Part shown: in pieces, positions 18,379 through 26,531 of the stretch
How the letters are laid out: each line of letters opens with the position of its first letter
How positions within the stretch are numbered: position 1 is the first letter of the stretch
Assembly (NCBI RefSeq): GCF_900107735.1
Contig: NZ_FNQV01000012.1
Coordinates: forward strand, 23,466-87,465
Source: Bowdeniella nasicola
Lineage (GTDB): Bacteria; Actinomycetota; Actinomycetes; Actinomycetales; Actinomycetaceae
DNA: 64,000 nt
Direction: 5' to 3'
The notes under the pieces: model-generated
Told to the model about the DNA's origin: nothing
Databases searched by the model: none
What the model saw: only the letters and a program-made list of their open reading frames with translations
Program-made: the position numbers and the translations under genes

Positions 18379-18459
18379 ATGGCCCATCTGCCACGTATCG
18401 CTGCTCGCTCGGGGTGGGTTCGGGAAGCTTGCGGGCTCCCGTGTTGTTGCTGTCTGTAG
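18379..18459 (+). CDS. Cysteine-rich leader peptide upstream of cysK
   Basis: This 26-codon open frame reads [20 protein letters not shown] then PCCCCL and stops. It has four consecutive cysteine codons and a fifth cysteine four codons earlier, and a good ribosome binding site (AAGGAG) 6 bases before the ATG. It ends 109 bases before cysK. Cysteine-rich upstream ORFs ahead of cysteine and sulfur genes are known in mycobacteria to mediate cysteine-responsive attenuation, where stalling at the Cys codons frees downstream translation. The same role is inferred here. The Shine-Dalgarno of cysK (TTTGGAG, about 18559-18565) is the presumed controlled element; the RNA fold was not computed. Confidence 0.75.
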   Translation: MAHLPRIAARSGWVREACGLPCCCCL

Positions 18460-18568
18460 GGCGTTGGACCCTGCTTTGCGTCACCGCGCGCCGCACGTGG
18501 TTGACGTGTCCAGCGTTCCCTCGATGACCGGCACTGTTCGTCACCACCGCACACTTTTTGGAGTTCCC

Positions 18569-19498
18569 ATGGCTATTGCCGCAAATGTTTCTGATCTCGC
18601 CGGCCGCACCCCGCTCGTGCGCATTAACCGGCTCACTCCTGGCGACGCCGAGGTCGTTGCCAAACTCGAATACTTCAACCCCGCCAATTCGGTCAAGGAC
18701 CGCATCGGCGTCGCGATCGTCGATGCTGCCGAGGCCTCGGGCGAACTGCCCGCGGGTGGCACCATCGTCGAGGCGACAAGCGGCAACACCGGCATTGCGC
18801 TCGCGATGGTCGGCGCGGCGCGCGGTTATCACGTCGTGCTCACGATGCCGGAATCGATGAGCAAGGAGCGGCGCGTGCTGCTGCGGGCCTACGGCGCCGA
18901 GCTCGTCCTCACCCCCGCCGCGGAGGGGATGCGCGGCGCCGTTGAGGCCGCCGAGAAGATCGTCGCCGAACGCGATGGCGCCGTCTTGGCCCGCCAGTTC
19001 GCTAATGCCGCAAACCCGGCGATCCACCGCGCGACGACGGCCGAGGAAATCTGGGCGGACACCGATGGGCAGGTCGACGTTTTCGTTGCGGGAATTGGCA
19101 CCGGCGGCACGCTCACGGGAGCCGGCGGGCGCCTGAAGGAGCTCAACCCGAACCTGCACCTCGTCGGCGTGGAGCCGGCGGAATCGCCGCTGCTGACCGA
19201 GGGTAGTGCCGGCCCGCACAAGATCCAGGGCATCGGCGCGAACTTCGTGCCCGAGGTGCTCGATACCGACCTGTATGACGAGGTCATCGCGATCACCGGC
19301 GAGGAGGCGCTTGCCACGGCCCGTAAGGCCGCGAGCCAGGAGGGCCTGCTCGTCGGGATCTCGGCTGGTGCCGCGCTCGCAGCGGCCGCGAAGCTCGCCA
19401 CGCGCGAGGAGTTCGCGGGCAAGCGCATCGTCGTCATCCTGCCGGACCTCGGTGAACGCTACCTGTCGACCGCCCTGTTTGAGGGGCTGGTCGACTAG
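18569..19498 (+). CDS. cysK: Cysteine synthase A (O-acetylserine sulfhydrylase)
   Basis: This 309-aa PLP enzyme makes cysteine from O-acetylserine and sulfide. The signature [26 protein letters not shown] carries the PLP lysine (Lys43), [20 protein letters not shown] is the asparagine loop, and [12 protein letters not shown] binds the PLP phosphate. ATG 18569 has TTTGGAG upstream. A longer in-frame start at 18464 is rejected because it overlaps no conserved sequence. It is followed three bases later by cysE, giving a complete serine-to-cysteine operon controlled by the cysteine-rich leader. Confidence 0.96.
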   Translation: MAIAANVSDLAGRTPLVRINRLTPGDAEVVAKLEYFNPANSVKDRIGVAIVDAAEASGELPAGGTIVEATSGNTGIALAMVGAARGYHVVLTMPESMSKERRVLLRAYGAELVLTPAAEGMRGAVEAAEKIVAERDGAVLARQFANAANPAIHRATTAEEIWADTDGQVDVFVAGIGTGGTLTGAGGRLKELNPNLHLVGVEPAESPLLTEGSAGPHKIQGIGANFVPEVLDTDLYDEVIAITGEEALATARKAASQEGLLVGISAGAALAAAAKLATREEFAGKRIVVILPDLGERYLSTALFEGLVD

Positions 19499-19500
19499 CC

Positions 19501-20085
19501 ATGACTCACGAGTCGGTGAGCCTGACAACGCTCATGAAGGAGGACCTGCAGGCGGCCCGCAATTCCGATCCGGCCGCCCGCACCATGGTCGAGGTCGCGC
19601 TCGCCTACCCGGGTGTCCACGCGGTGTGGGGCCACCGCGTGGCGCACCACCTGTGGGGGCGCGGCCACAAACTCATTGCGCGGCTGTTCTCCCAGCTGAT
19701 GCGCGCGCTCACCGGGATTGAAATCCATCCCGGTGCGCGTATCGGCCGGCGGTTTTTCATCGACCACGGCATGGGGGTCGTCATCGGCCAAACGGCCGAG
19801 GTCGGGGATGACTGCGTGCTGTTTCACGGCGTGACGCTCGGCGGGGTCTCAATGCGCAAGGGCAAGCGCCACCCCACCCTCGGAAACGGTGTCATGGTGG
19901 GCGCGGGCGCGAAGGTGCTCGGTCCGATCTACATCGGTGATGGCGCCAAGATTGGTGCCAACGCCGTCGTCGTGAAAGATGTCCCGCCAGCGACTGCGGC
20001 GATCGGCGTGCCAGCCAAGGTCAGCCAGCCGAAGCCGGAGTCCAAGGGCGCGGAGCAAATCGTCGATCCCACGCTGTTTATCTAG
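19501..20085 (+). CDS. cysE: Serine O-acetyltransferase
   Basis: This 194-aa enzyme acetylates serine with acetyl-CoA, the first step of cysteine synthesis. The left-handed beta-helix hexapeptide repeats are obvious from [33 protein letters not shown], including the catalytic His in the DHGMG segment, to [28 protein letters not shown]. It is the short EpsC-type SAT without the long N-terminal domain. It is translated from ATG 19501, two bases after the cysK stop. Complex formation with CysK is expected; the C-terminus ends in Ile (TLFI), the residue that normally inserts into the CysK active site. Confidence 0.95.
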   Translation: MTHESVSLTTLMKEDLQAARNSDPAARTMVEVALAYPGVHAVWGHRVAHHLWGRGHKLIARLFSQLMRALTGIEIHPGARIGRRFFIDHGMGVVIGQTAEVGDDCVLFHGVTLGGVSMRKGKRHPTLGNGVMVGAGAKVLGPIYIGDGAKIGANAVVVKDVPPATAAIGVPAKVSQPKPESKGAEQIVDPTLFI

Positions 20086-20133
20086 TCTCGCCGGGCCACG
20101 TCGCTCACGAGGCTTCAGTAGTACAGTGGCACT

Positions 20134-20637
20134 ATGACTAGCGCCACATACAGCTCACACCTCAGTTCGTTGACGAGTGTGCCACGTGCGCAAGGCATCG
20201 AGATTCGGCCGCTACGCCTGAACGACCTGGACGAGCTCGCCCGGCTGTATTTCCGCTCCTATCCCCCGGGCGTCGCGGCCGAGAGTTTCGATGACGCCTA
20301 CGACGAGATGGAGATGAGCTTTGCGGGCGCCTTCGGCAAGAAGGCCCCGGGCGGCTTTTTGGGCGCGGAGCGCGACGGCCGACTCATCGGCGTCATCATG
20401 ACGGTCCTCGACCCGCCGTGGGATGACGTGCCCGACGGCCCGTTCGTCATCGAGCTGTTTGTTCACCCCGATCACCGGGGCCAGGGCGTCGCCTCCAGCC
20501 TGCTCGCGGCGGTCGCGCAAAAGCAGGAGGCGGACGGGCAGGAATCCATCGCGCTGCGGGTGGATCTCGTCGACGCTGCGGATGCTGCGCGACTGTACCG
20601 AACGCTCGGCTTCACCGAGCACGAGGAGTTCAACTAG
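20134..20637 (+). CDS. GNAT family N-acetyltransferase
   Basis: This 167-aa protein has a GNAT fold: IEIRPLRLNDLDELARLYFRSYP at the N-terminus and the acetyl-CoA motif A VIELFVHPDHRGQGVASSLLAAV (residues about 106-128), then ALRVDLVDAADAARLYRTLGFTEHEEF. The substrate cannot be predicted. TACAGT ends 6 bases before the ATG, suggesting a leaderless mRNA. Its TAG interlocks with the stop of the convergent DNA glycosylase gene (CTAG). Confidence 0.88.
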   Translation: MTSATYSSHLSSLTSVPRAQGIEIRPLRLNDLDELARLYFRSYPPGVAAESFDDAYDEMEMSFAGAFGKKAPGGFLGAERDGRLIGVIMTVLDPPWDDVPDGPFVIELFVHPDHRGQGVASSLLAAVAQKQEADGQESIALRVDLVDAADAARLYRTLGFTEHEEFN

Positions 20638-21491
20638 CGCTGGCAGCGCGGGCAGCGATAGAGCTTTCGCGCCGCCATCTCCTCCAGCACGATAGGTGTT
20701 GTGCACACCAGGCAGGGCAGCCCGGCTCGCTGATAGACGTAGAACCGTTCCTGCTCGCCCTCACTCGTCGTCACGATGGAGCCGGTTTCCACCCCATTTT
20801 TCATGTGCTCGGCGAGAACGTCCCACAGCGTGCGCAGGCGGGCAATCGAGACTCGATTGCCGGGACGCCACGGGTGGATGCCGGCGATGAAGAGCGCCTC
20901 AGCTCGGTAGATATTGCCCGGACCGGAGATGACGGCCTGGTCCATAACGAGTTCGCCGATGGGGCGGCGCAGCTGGCGGGCGCGAGTGATGAAGCGCTCG
21001 GGGTCGGCGTCCGCCCGTAGCGGATCCGGCCCAAGCCGCGAGGTGACGGCGAGGGTCTCGGGCGCGCTGAGGACGCGGCATTGGTTCGGCCCGGTGAGGT
21101 CGGCTATCCCGTGGTTTGTGGCGAGCCGGACCCGGACCTGGCCGCGCGGCTCCGGCGGGGCCCACACGTCGGTCGGCGTAATCTCGCCCGCGAGTTCTTC
21201 GCTTTCGCCGATCCGGCGGCGCGGCGCCCCGATCGCGTGCGGCGCAACGAAGGACGCATCGCCATCGAAGGTCCACGAGCCGTACAGGCCCAGGTGGGTG
21301 TGCAAGACGAGATCGTCGAAATGCTGGAAGAGGTGCTTGCCGTAGGCCTCGGAGCCCTCATAGCGTCGTCCGTTCAGGACTCGAGCGCCGTCGGCGAATC
21401 TGCCTTGGGGCGAGCTGACATCAATTCTCTGACCGGCCAGGAGTTCGTCGAACGCGGCGGCAAGCCGGTGGATGGAATGACCCTCAGGCAT
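20634..21491 (-). CDS. nei: DNA glycosylase/AP lyase, Nei (endonuclease VIII) type
   Basis: This 285-aa Fpg/Nei family base-excision enzyme begins MPEGHSIHRLAAAF, giving the catalytic Pro2 and Glu3 after removal of Met1. The H2TH region is QAVISGPGNIYRAEALFIAGIHPW, and the C-terminal zinc finger is CLVCTTPIVLEEMAARKLYRCPRCQR. PEGH rather than PELPE marks the Nei group over Fpg. It removes oxidised pyrimidines. It overlaps the alkyltransferase-like gene by 8 bases on the same strand, forming a small DNA-repair operon. Confidence 0.93.
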   Translation of the reverse strand: MPEGHSIHRLAAAFDELLAGQRIDVSSPQGRFADGARVLNGRRYEGSEAYGKHLFQHFDDLVLHTHLGLYGSWTFDGDASFVAPHAIGAPRRRIGESEELAGEITPTDVWAPPEPRGQVRVRLATNHGIADLTGPNQCRVLSAPETLAVTSRLGPDPLRADADPERFITRARQLRRPIGELVMDQAVISGPGNIYRAEALFIAGIHPWRPGNRVSIARLRTLWDVLAEHMKNGVETGSIVTTSEGEQERFYVYQRAGLPCLVCTTPIVLEEMAARKLYRCPRCQR

Positions 21492-21828
21492 CGGCGAGCG
21501 GGTCCCACAGCGCGCGGGTGAGGTCGACTTTGGTGGGGTGACGCCAGACGAGAGCGGTGGCTTCGTCGTCGTAATGTGCCAGCGCATCGGTACGAAGCTG
21601 GCGTGGCAATGTCCCGTCGGCGCGCACGACGCGCCACCAGGGACCGATACCGCCGTAGCGGCTCATGACCTGACCGACGAGGCGCGCGGAGCCGGTGCCG
21701 AAGCGGTCCTTGAGGCACTCGGCGATCAGCCCATAGGTACATACGCGTCCGGCGGGGATCTGATTGACGACGTCTAGGACGCGCTCAGCATGCCCGGGAA
21801 GCTCTGGGAAATCCTCGATACTACTCAT
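21484..21828 (-). CDS. Alkyltransferase-like protein (MGMT family, no active-site Cys)
   Basis: This 114-aa protein has the DNA-binding core of O6-alkylguanine-DNA alkyltransferase: RVLDVVNQIPAGRVCTYGLIAECL, then SARLVGQVMSRYGGIGPWWRVVRADG. In true MGMT the active-site motif is PCHR; here it reads PWWR, so the acceptor cysteine is replaced by Trp. This is the ATL subclass, which binds alkylated guanine and hands lesions to nucleotide-excision repair. ATG 21828 gives the usual length; ATG 21840 is an alternative. It is coupled to nei. Confidence 0.88.
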   Translation of the reverse strand: MSSIEDFPELPGHAERVLDVVNQIPAGRVCTYGLIAECLKDRFGTGSARLVGQVMSRYGGIGPWWRVVRADGTLPRQLRTDALAHYDDEATALVWRHPTKVDLTRALWDPLADA

Positions 21829-21897
21829 AACTCTCGCCATCAACGGTATCGGTCGGCACTGGGGCCTGCCAGGGGTGGGGCGTGTGAGAATGGAGCC

Positions 21898-22593
21898 ATG
21901 TCTTGCGAACACTGCGATTCCTCCATTCCGCACGATCACGACGCGGTCCCCGATGCGATGGCGCGGGCGAAGGCCAACACCAAGATGCTGCTGATGGTGC
22001 AAGCCGCGGTGGCCGCCGTGGCGCTCATTGCTTCGGTGATCTTCCTGCCGCTGTCCTCCTGGCCCATTCCCTTTGGTTGGGGTCTGGCAACGTGGGCGGC
22101 GGCGACGGGACTCGGCGCGATTGCCGGGACGTGGGCTCGCGGCGGCAAGGACATCTCCCGTAATTCCGTGGCGATGCGGGTGCGACTCGTGGCCGGAATC
22201 GCGGCTGCGCTCGTGTTAGTTCTGGGAGCGTTGGTTGCTGCGGCACGCTCGGAAGACGGTCGCTACGTAGGTGGGACCGCCGCGAGCGGCCTTGAGGCCT
22301 GGCAGGTCGCCCTCGCGGTTCTCGCGGGCTGGCTAGTGGGGGCAGCGGTGGCGGCGGCGGTCCAAACCTATGGCTGGCTGCGCGTTGTGGATTCGCCCGG
22401 AGATGCGGGAGAACTCGTGCGCGCCGGCATCATGCATTCACGCAGCGCGGGCATCGCTCGCCCGCTCCTCGCCTTCCTTGTGCCCGCGCTCATGGTCGCG
22501 GTGTGGACGCTGGTGTTTGCCTGGCTTCCGCTGGTAGTCCTGGTTGCGCTTCCCGCGCAGGCACTCATCGCGATTGCGATGACGCGGCGCTAG
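21898..22593 (+). CDS. Hypothetical membrane protein with N-terminal CxxC
   Basis: I do not recognise a named family. The 231-aa product begins MSCEHCDSSIPHDHD, with a CxxC and two histidines that could bind a metal. It then has about six membrane helices (starting near residues 28, 50, 83, 116, 165 and 185) and a short basic C-terminus. The extended -10 TGTGAGAAT ends 6 bases before ATG 21898, which favours this start and a leaderless mRNA. Its TAG interlocks with the convergent rpiB stop in CTAG. Confidence 0.72.
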   Translation: MSCEHCDSSIPHDHDAVPDAMARAKANTKMLLMVQAAVAAVALIASVIFLPLSSWPIPFGWGLATWAAATGLGAIAGTWARGGKDISRNSVAMRVRLVAGIAAALVLVLGALVAAARSEDGRYVGGTAASGLEAWQVALAVLAGWLVGAAVAAAVQTYGWLRVVDSPGDAGELVRAGIMHSRSAGIARPLLAFLVPALMVAVWTLVFAWLPLVVLVALPAQALIAIAMTRR

Positions 22594-23042
22594 TTGCGCT
22601 CGTCGTCGTAGGCCTGAATCTGATCGATTCGCCGCTGGTGGCGCTCGTCGCCGCTGAAGGGTTCCGCAATGAAGGCCTCGATGAGCGCGAAGATCTCCTC
22701 GGTGGAGTGCTGGCGTGCGCCAACTGAGATCACGTTCGCATTGTTGTGCTGGCGAGCAAGCACGGCCGTGTCGTGATTCCACACGAGAGCCGCGCGCACG
22801 CCGTTGACCTTGTTGGCCGCAATCTGTTCACCGTTGCCGGACCCGCCAATGACGACGCCGAGGGAGCCCGGGTCGGCGACGACACCGAGACCCGCCTCGA
22901 TACAAAACGCCGGATAGTCATCCTGCGCATCGTAGGTGTGCGCGCCATGGTCGATGACCTCGTGACCCAGCGAACGCAAGTGTTCGGCAAGCTCGTTTTT
23001 TAGCTCGAATCCGGCATGATCGGTTCCCAGATGAATTCGCAT
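22590..23042 (-). CDS. rpiB: Ribose-5-phosphate isomerase B
   Basis: This 150-aa RpiB/LacAB fold enzyme interconverts ribose-5-P and ribulose-5-P. Signatures are MRIHLGTDHAGFELK, HEVIDHGAHTYDAQDDYP, GVVIGGSGNGEQIAANKVNGVRAALVWNHDTA and ARQHNNANVISVGARQHS, with the catalytic residue region GGSGNG rather than the Cys-containing GTGIG(M)S of some forms, as usual in actinobacteria. ATG 23042 is used; ATG 23051 is an alternative. A much longer frame on this strand crosses pepO and is spurious. Confidence 0.94.
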   Translation of the reverse strand: MRIHLGTDHAGFELKNELAEHLRSLGHEVIDHGAHTYDAQDDYPAFCIEAGLGVVADPGSLGVVIGGSGNGEQIAANKVNGVRAALVWNHDTAVLARQHNNANVISVGARQHSTEEIFALIEAFIAEPFSGDERHQRRIDQIQAYDDERN

Positions 23043-23108
23043 GTCTCCCATTGTGCCCCACCCCGATTCTCGGCGGTGCCACTCCGCGTGCTCCGTTAGT
23101 CTGGGCTC

Positions 23109-25067
23109 ATGACTTCTACCGTGAGAATTCAAGACGACCTTTTTGCCGCCCTCAACGGAGACTGGCTGGCTGACCATGTGATTCCCGCTGACCGTGCACG
23201 CGACGGAGCGTTCCACCACCTTCGCGACCAGTCGGAAAAGCAGGTGCGAACCATCATCGAACGCTGCGCCGATGAGAATATTGCAGACGGCAGCGAGGAG
23301 GCCGCGAAGATCGGCCGGCTTTACCGCGCGTTCATGGATACCGAGGCGATCGAGGCCGCCGGGATCACGCCGCTGGCCGATGTCCTGGAGGTCATCACGG
23401 CCGCATCGACGAAGGATGAGCTCGCCGCAGCACTCGGGCAGCTCTATCCGAGCGGTGGTCCCGCACTCTTCGATATCGGTGTCTTTTCTGACCTGAACAA
23501 CCCCGAGCGTTATGCCCTGTACTTCGCCCAGGCGGGCCTCGGGCTGCCTGACGAGTCCTACTACCGCGAAGACGCACACGCTCAGACGCGTGAAGCCTAC
23601 GTGCGGCACGTGGAAAAGATGGTCGAGCTCGGCAAACTCGCCGATGACCCGGCGGCTGCGGCGACGCGCATCATGGCGCTGGAGACCGAGATCGCGCGCG
23701 GCCACCGCGACCGCGTCGCCTCGCGCGATATCCAGAAAATGAACAACCCCACGACCGCCCAAGAGCTTGGCACGATGCTGGACGGTTTCGACTTCGAGGG
23801 GTGGCGCCACGCCGCGGGCATTTCCGACGCTCAACTCGAGGTCGTCAGCGTTCAGGTCCCGGAATTTATGGAGCATGCCGGCAAGCTCTGGCAGAGTGCA
23901 GACCTTGCGGACCTGAAGCTGTGGGCCGCCTGGCACGTCCTGCACGCCGCGGCCCCCTACCTCACCTCGGACATCGTCGAGGAGAACTTCGACATGTACG
24001 GCCGCACCCTGACGGGGGCGGAAGAACTGCGCGAGCGTTGGAAGCGCGGGGTCGGCGTGGTCGAAGCCAATCTCGGTGAAGCAGTCGGCAAGCTCTACGT
24101 CGCCGAGCACTTCCCGCCGAGCCACAAGGACGCGATGGACGAACTCGTCGCGAACCTCATCGAGGCCTACCGCCGCTCGATCACCACGCTTGAGTGGATG
24201 ACGGAGGAAACCAAGGACAAGGCCCTCGTCAAGCTCGACGCGTTCACGCCCAAGGTGGGCTACCCGGATCGGTGGCGCGACTATTCTGCGCTGGAGATCC
24301 CCGAAGGTGACCTCATCACGGCCGTTCGCAATGGGAGCCGATTCGAGTTCAACCGGCAGCTCGGTAAGCTTGGCGGCCCGATCGATCGCGATGAATGGCT
24401 GATGTCCCCGCAGACCGTGAACGCCTACTACATGCCGACGATGAACGAGATCGTCTTCCCGGCCGCGATCTTGCAGCCGCCGTTCTTCGACGCCGAGGCA
24501 GACGATGCGCAAAACTACGGCGGGATCGGCGCGGTCATTGGGCACGAAATCGGCCACGGGTTTGATGACCAGGGTTCGCAATTCGATGGCCACGGCCAGG
24601 TGTTGAACTGGTGGACGGATGCCGACCGGGAAGAATTCGAAAAGCGCACCGCGCTGCTCATCGAGCAGTACGACGCGTTTGTGCCCTCGCAGCTGCCCGA
24701 CGATAGCCCGCATCACGTCAACGGTGCCCTGACGATCGGTGAGAACATCGGGGATCTCGGAGGCCTTTCGATCGGGCTGAAGGCCTACGAAATCGCACTG
24801 GAAAAGCAGGGTAAGACGCTCGCCGAGGCGCCCGAGATCGACGGTCTTTCCGGCCTGCAGCGCATCTTCTACTCGTGGGCACACATCTGGCGGGAGAAGG
24901 CGCGCGACGCCGAGATCATCCGCCTGCTGACGATCGACCCGCACTCACCCGCGGAGTTCCGCTGCAACGGCGTGCCGCGCAACATGGACGCCTTCTATGA
25001 GGCCTTCGATGTACGCGAGGGCGACGGCATGTGGCTCGATCCGGACAAGCGGGTAGAGATTTGGTAG
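23109..25067 (+). CDS. pepO: M13 family metalloendopeptidase (PepO)
   Basis: This 652-aa neprilysin-like zinc peptidase is inferred to degrade oligopeptides in the cytoplasm, as it has no signal peptide. The zinc site HEIGH at about 478 lies in GAVIGHEIGHGFDDQGSQFD, the substrate-binding NAYYMP is near 437, the third ligand Glu in GENIGDLGGLS near 544, and the C-terminal RCNGVPRNMDAFYEAFDV is typical. A TAGTCT box ends 6 bases before ATG 23109, suggesting a leaderless transcript. Together with pepN it points to an organism that uses host peptides. Confidence 0.95.
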   Translation: MTSTVRIQDDLFAALNGDWLADHVIPADRARDGAFHHLRDQSEKQVRTIIERCADENIADGSEEAAKIGRLYRAFMDTEAIEAAGITPLADVLEVITAASTKDELAAALGQLYPSGGPALFDIGVFSDLNNPERYALYFAQAGLGLPDESYYREDAHAQTREAYVRHVEKMVELGKLADDPAAAATRIMALETEIARGHRDRVASRDIQKMNNPTTAQELGTMLDGFDFEGWRHAAGISDAQLEVVSVQVPEFMEHAGKLWQSADLADLKLWAAWHVLHAAAPYLTSDIVEENFDMYGRTLTGAEELRERWKRGVGVVEANLGEAVGKLYVAEHFPPSHKDAMDELVANLIEAYRRSITTLEWMTEETKDKALVKLDAFTPKVGYPDRWRDYSALEIPEGDLITAVRNGSRFEFNRQLGKLGGPIDRDEWLMSPQTVNAYYMPTMNEIVFPAAILQPPFFDAEADDAQNYGGIGAVIGHEIGHGFDDQGSQFDGHGQVLNWWTDADREEFEKRTALLIEQYDAFVPSQLPDDSPHHVNGALTIGENIGDLGGLSIGLKAYEIALEKQGKTLAEAPEIDGLSGLQRIFYSWAHIWREKARDAEIIRLLTIDPHSPAEFRCNGVPRNMDAFYEAFDVREGDGMWLDPDKRVEIW

Positions 25068-25150
25068 CGTCCCTCTTCCCGGTTCTCGCGATTGTCGGCA
25101 TTCTCGCCCTCGTGGGGATCGTGATTGCGCTGATCAAGACGTCAGAGTAG
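25061..25150 (+). CDS. Possible 29-aa single-span membrane peptide
   Basis: A TTG start inside the pepO stop region (TTGGTAG) opens a frame reading VASLFPVLAIVGILALVGIV then IALIKTSE. This is one clean hydrophobic helix with a basic end. It ends 3 bases before the alpha/beta hydrolase ATG, so it would bridge the two genes tightly. Evidence is limited to composition and packing. The start codon is weak and could be a downstream GTG instead. Confidence 0.4.
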   Translation: MVASLFPVLAIVGILALVGIVIALIKTSE

Positions 25151-25153
25151 GTC

Positions 25154-25849
25154 ATGCGCCTCATCGCGCTGCACGGCTCGATGTCGTCCGCCGCCCAGTG
25201 GCGGGGCTATGCCCCGCTGCTGGGCGGTGTCGATGTCGTCTCCCCCGACCTTCCGGGACACGGCAACCGGCTTGCCGAGCGGTTCACGATCCCGCGCGTT
25301 GCCGAAACTATCGAGGAGGCGAGCGCAGGGGCGGATGAGTTCGTCCTTGCCGGACACTCGCTCGGCGGCTATCTCGCGTTCGGGTATGCGGCGACCCATC
25401 CGGAGCGCGTGGCCGGGCTCATCTTACTGGGAGCCTCGGCCGAGCCCACGGGAGCATTGGCCGCTACCTATGGGGCATTTGCGTGGGCGGTCGAGCGAGC
25501 GCCGCGCCGCGTTTTTACCAACGCCCGCAACAGTCTCGCCCGTCGGATGGGAATGGCGGACGACCTGCTCGTACCGCCCGAAGCCTACGACGACCTCGGG
25601 TACATCTGGGCGAGCGTGCAGCGTGCATGCCCCTTACGGCTATTAGGCCAGGTCCGCTGTCCGGTCGTGATCATCAACGGCCAATTTGATCAGATGCGCC
25701 TGCACGAACGCCGGGCCGCTCGCCTCGCATCGGATGCGCCCGTGCGGATCATTAGGGGTGCCAGCCACCTCGGGCCCATCACTCACCGCGCGGCCGTCGC
25801 ACGCGAGATACAGCAATTTCTGGCGCAGCACGGCCTGACTAGCGGCTAG
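25154..25849 (+). CDS. Alpha/beta hydrolase
   Basis: This 231-aa protein has the alpha/beta-hydrolase fold: RLIALHGSMSSAAQWRGYAPLL with the oxyanion HG, the nucleophile elbow LAGHSLGGYLAFGYA (Ser about 78), the acid Asp in INGQFDQMRLHE and the catalytic His in GASHLGPITH near the C-terminus. The triad is complete, so it is an active esterase, lipase or peptidase; the substrate is unknown. ATG 25154 has no strong ribosome binding site and may rely on coupling to the preceding frame. It shares a CTAG stop with the convergent gene. Confidence 0.9.
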   Translation: MRLIALHGSMSSAAQWRGYAPLLGGVDVVSPDLPGHGNRLAERFTIPRVAETIEEASAGADEFVLAGHSLGGYLAFGYAATHPERVAGLILLGASAEPTGALAATYGAFAWAVERAPRRVFTNARNSLARRMGMADDLLVPPEAYDDLGYIWASVQRACPLRLLGQVRCPVVIINGQFDQMRLHERRAARLASDAPVRIIRGASHLGPITHRAAVAREIQQFLAQHGLTSG

Positions 25850-26448
25850 TCGAAAATCGGCCCCACGTCGCGTGAGCGCTTGAGTTCGAAGAAGCCGGGA
25901 ACGGAAGCTACGGCGACGCAACCGTCCCAGAGCTTGAGCGCGTCCTCGCCCTTAGGCGCGGGCGAGACGACCGGGCCGAAGAATGCCACCCCATCAATCG
26001 CGATCACGGGGACGCCGACGTCATCGCCGACGAGGTCGAGCGCGCGCTGGGTCGATTCGCGCATGCCGGGATCGAAGTCCTCCGTCTGAGCGGCATCGGC
26101 AAGCTCTGCCGGCAGGCCCACCTCGGCGAGCGATTCGGAGATAATCGCCTCGGTATCGGTGCGGCCCTCGACGTGGATCCGTGTGCCGAGCGCATCGTAG
26201 AGCGGCTTAACGTATTCCTGGCCCTGGCTCTGTGCGACGGCAGCGATAAGACGGGACGTCACCCAGGTCTTATCAATCATCTCGCGGTAGCCCGGATCGA
26301 GCTCCCGGCCCTCGTTCAAGACCGCGAGCGCCAGCAGGTTCCAGGAGACATCGAGGTTGCGCGCCTCGGCAACCTCACCCATCCAGCGCGACGTCATCCA
26401 GGCCCACGGGCAGGTCGGATCAAACCAGAATTCAACGTTGGTGCTCAT
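25846..26448 (-). CDS. DsbA-family mycothiol-dependent reductase, Rv2466c-like
   Basis: This 200-aa thioredoxin-fold protein begins VEFWFDPTCPWAWMTSRW, carrying a CPWA active site with one cysteine and the helical insertion typical of Rv2466c. That enzyme uses mycothiol/mycoredoxin to reduce nitro compounds and disulfides. The cis-proline segment GVPVIAIDGVAFFGPVVSPAP is conserved. ATG 26448 is preferred to GTG 26457. The gene is evidence for mycothiol chemistry in this organism, and so for an actinobacterial host. It stands alone, between two oppositely directed genes. Confidence 0.87.
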   Translation of the reverse strand: MSTNVEFWFDPTCPWAWMTSRWMGEVAEARNLDVSWNLLALAVLNEGRELDPGYREMIDKTWVTSRLIAAVAQSQGQEYVKPLYDALGTRIHVEGRTDTEAIISESLAEVGLPAELADAAQTEDFDPGMRESTQRALDLVGDDVGVPVIAIDGVAFFGPVVSPAPKGEDALKLWDGCVAVASVPGFFELKRSRDVGPIFD

Positions 26449-26531
26449 ACCCTTCACTGTATTGGGTGGACCGAGATAGCGCAGGGTGGAAAGATCGAAC
26501 CGATACCGCCCCCGGCCGCCGAAGGAGCACC

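Noticed and set aside
18340..18569. SAM or other metabolite riboswitch in the cysK leader
   Set aside because: No conserved riboswitch core was recognised, and the cysteine-rich ORF gives a sufficient and specific explanation.
23045..24944. A long minus-strand extension of rpiB across pepO
   Set aside because: Only the last 150 codons match RpiB; the rest is antisense to a conserved M13 peptidase and has low-quality composition.
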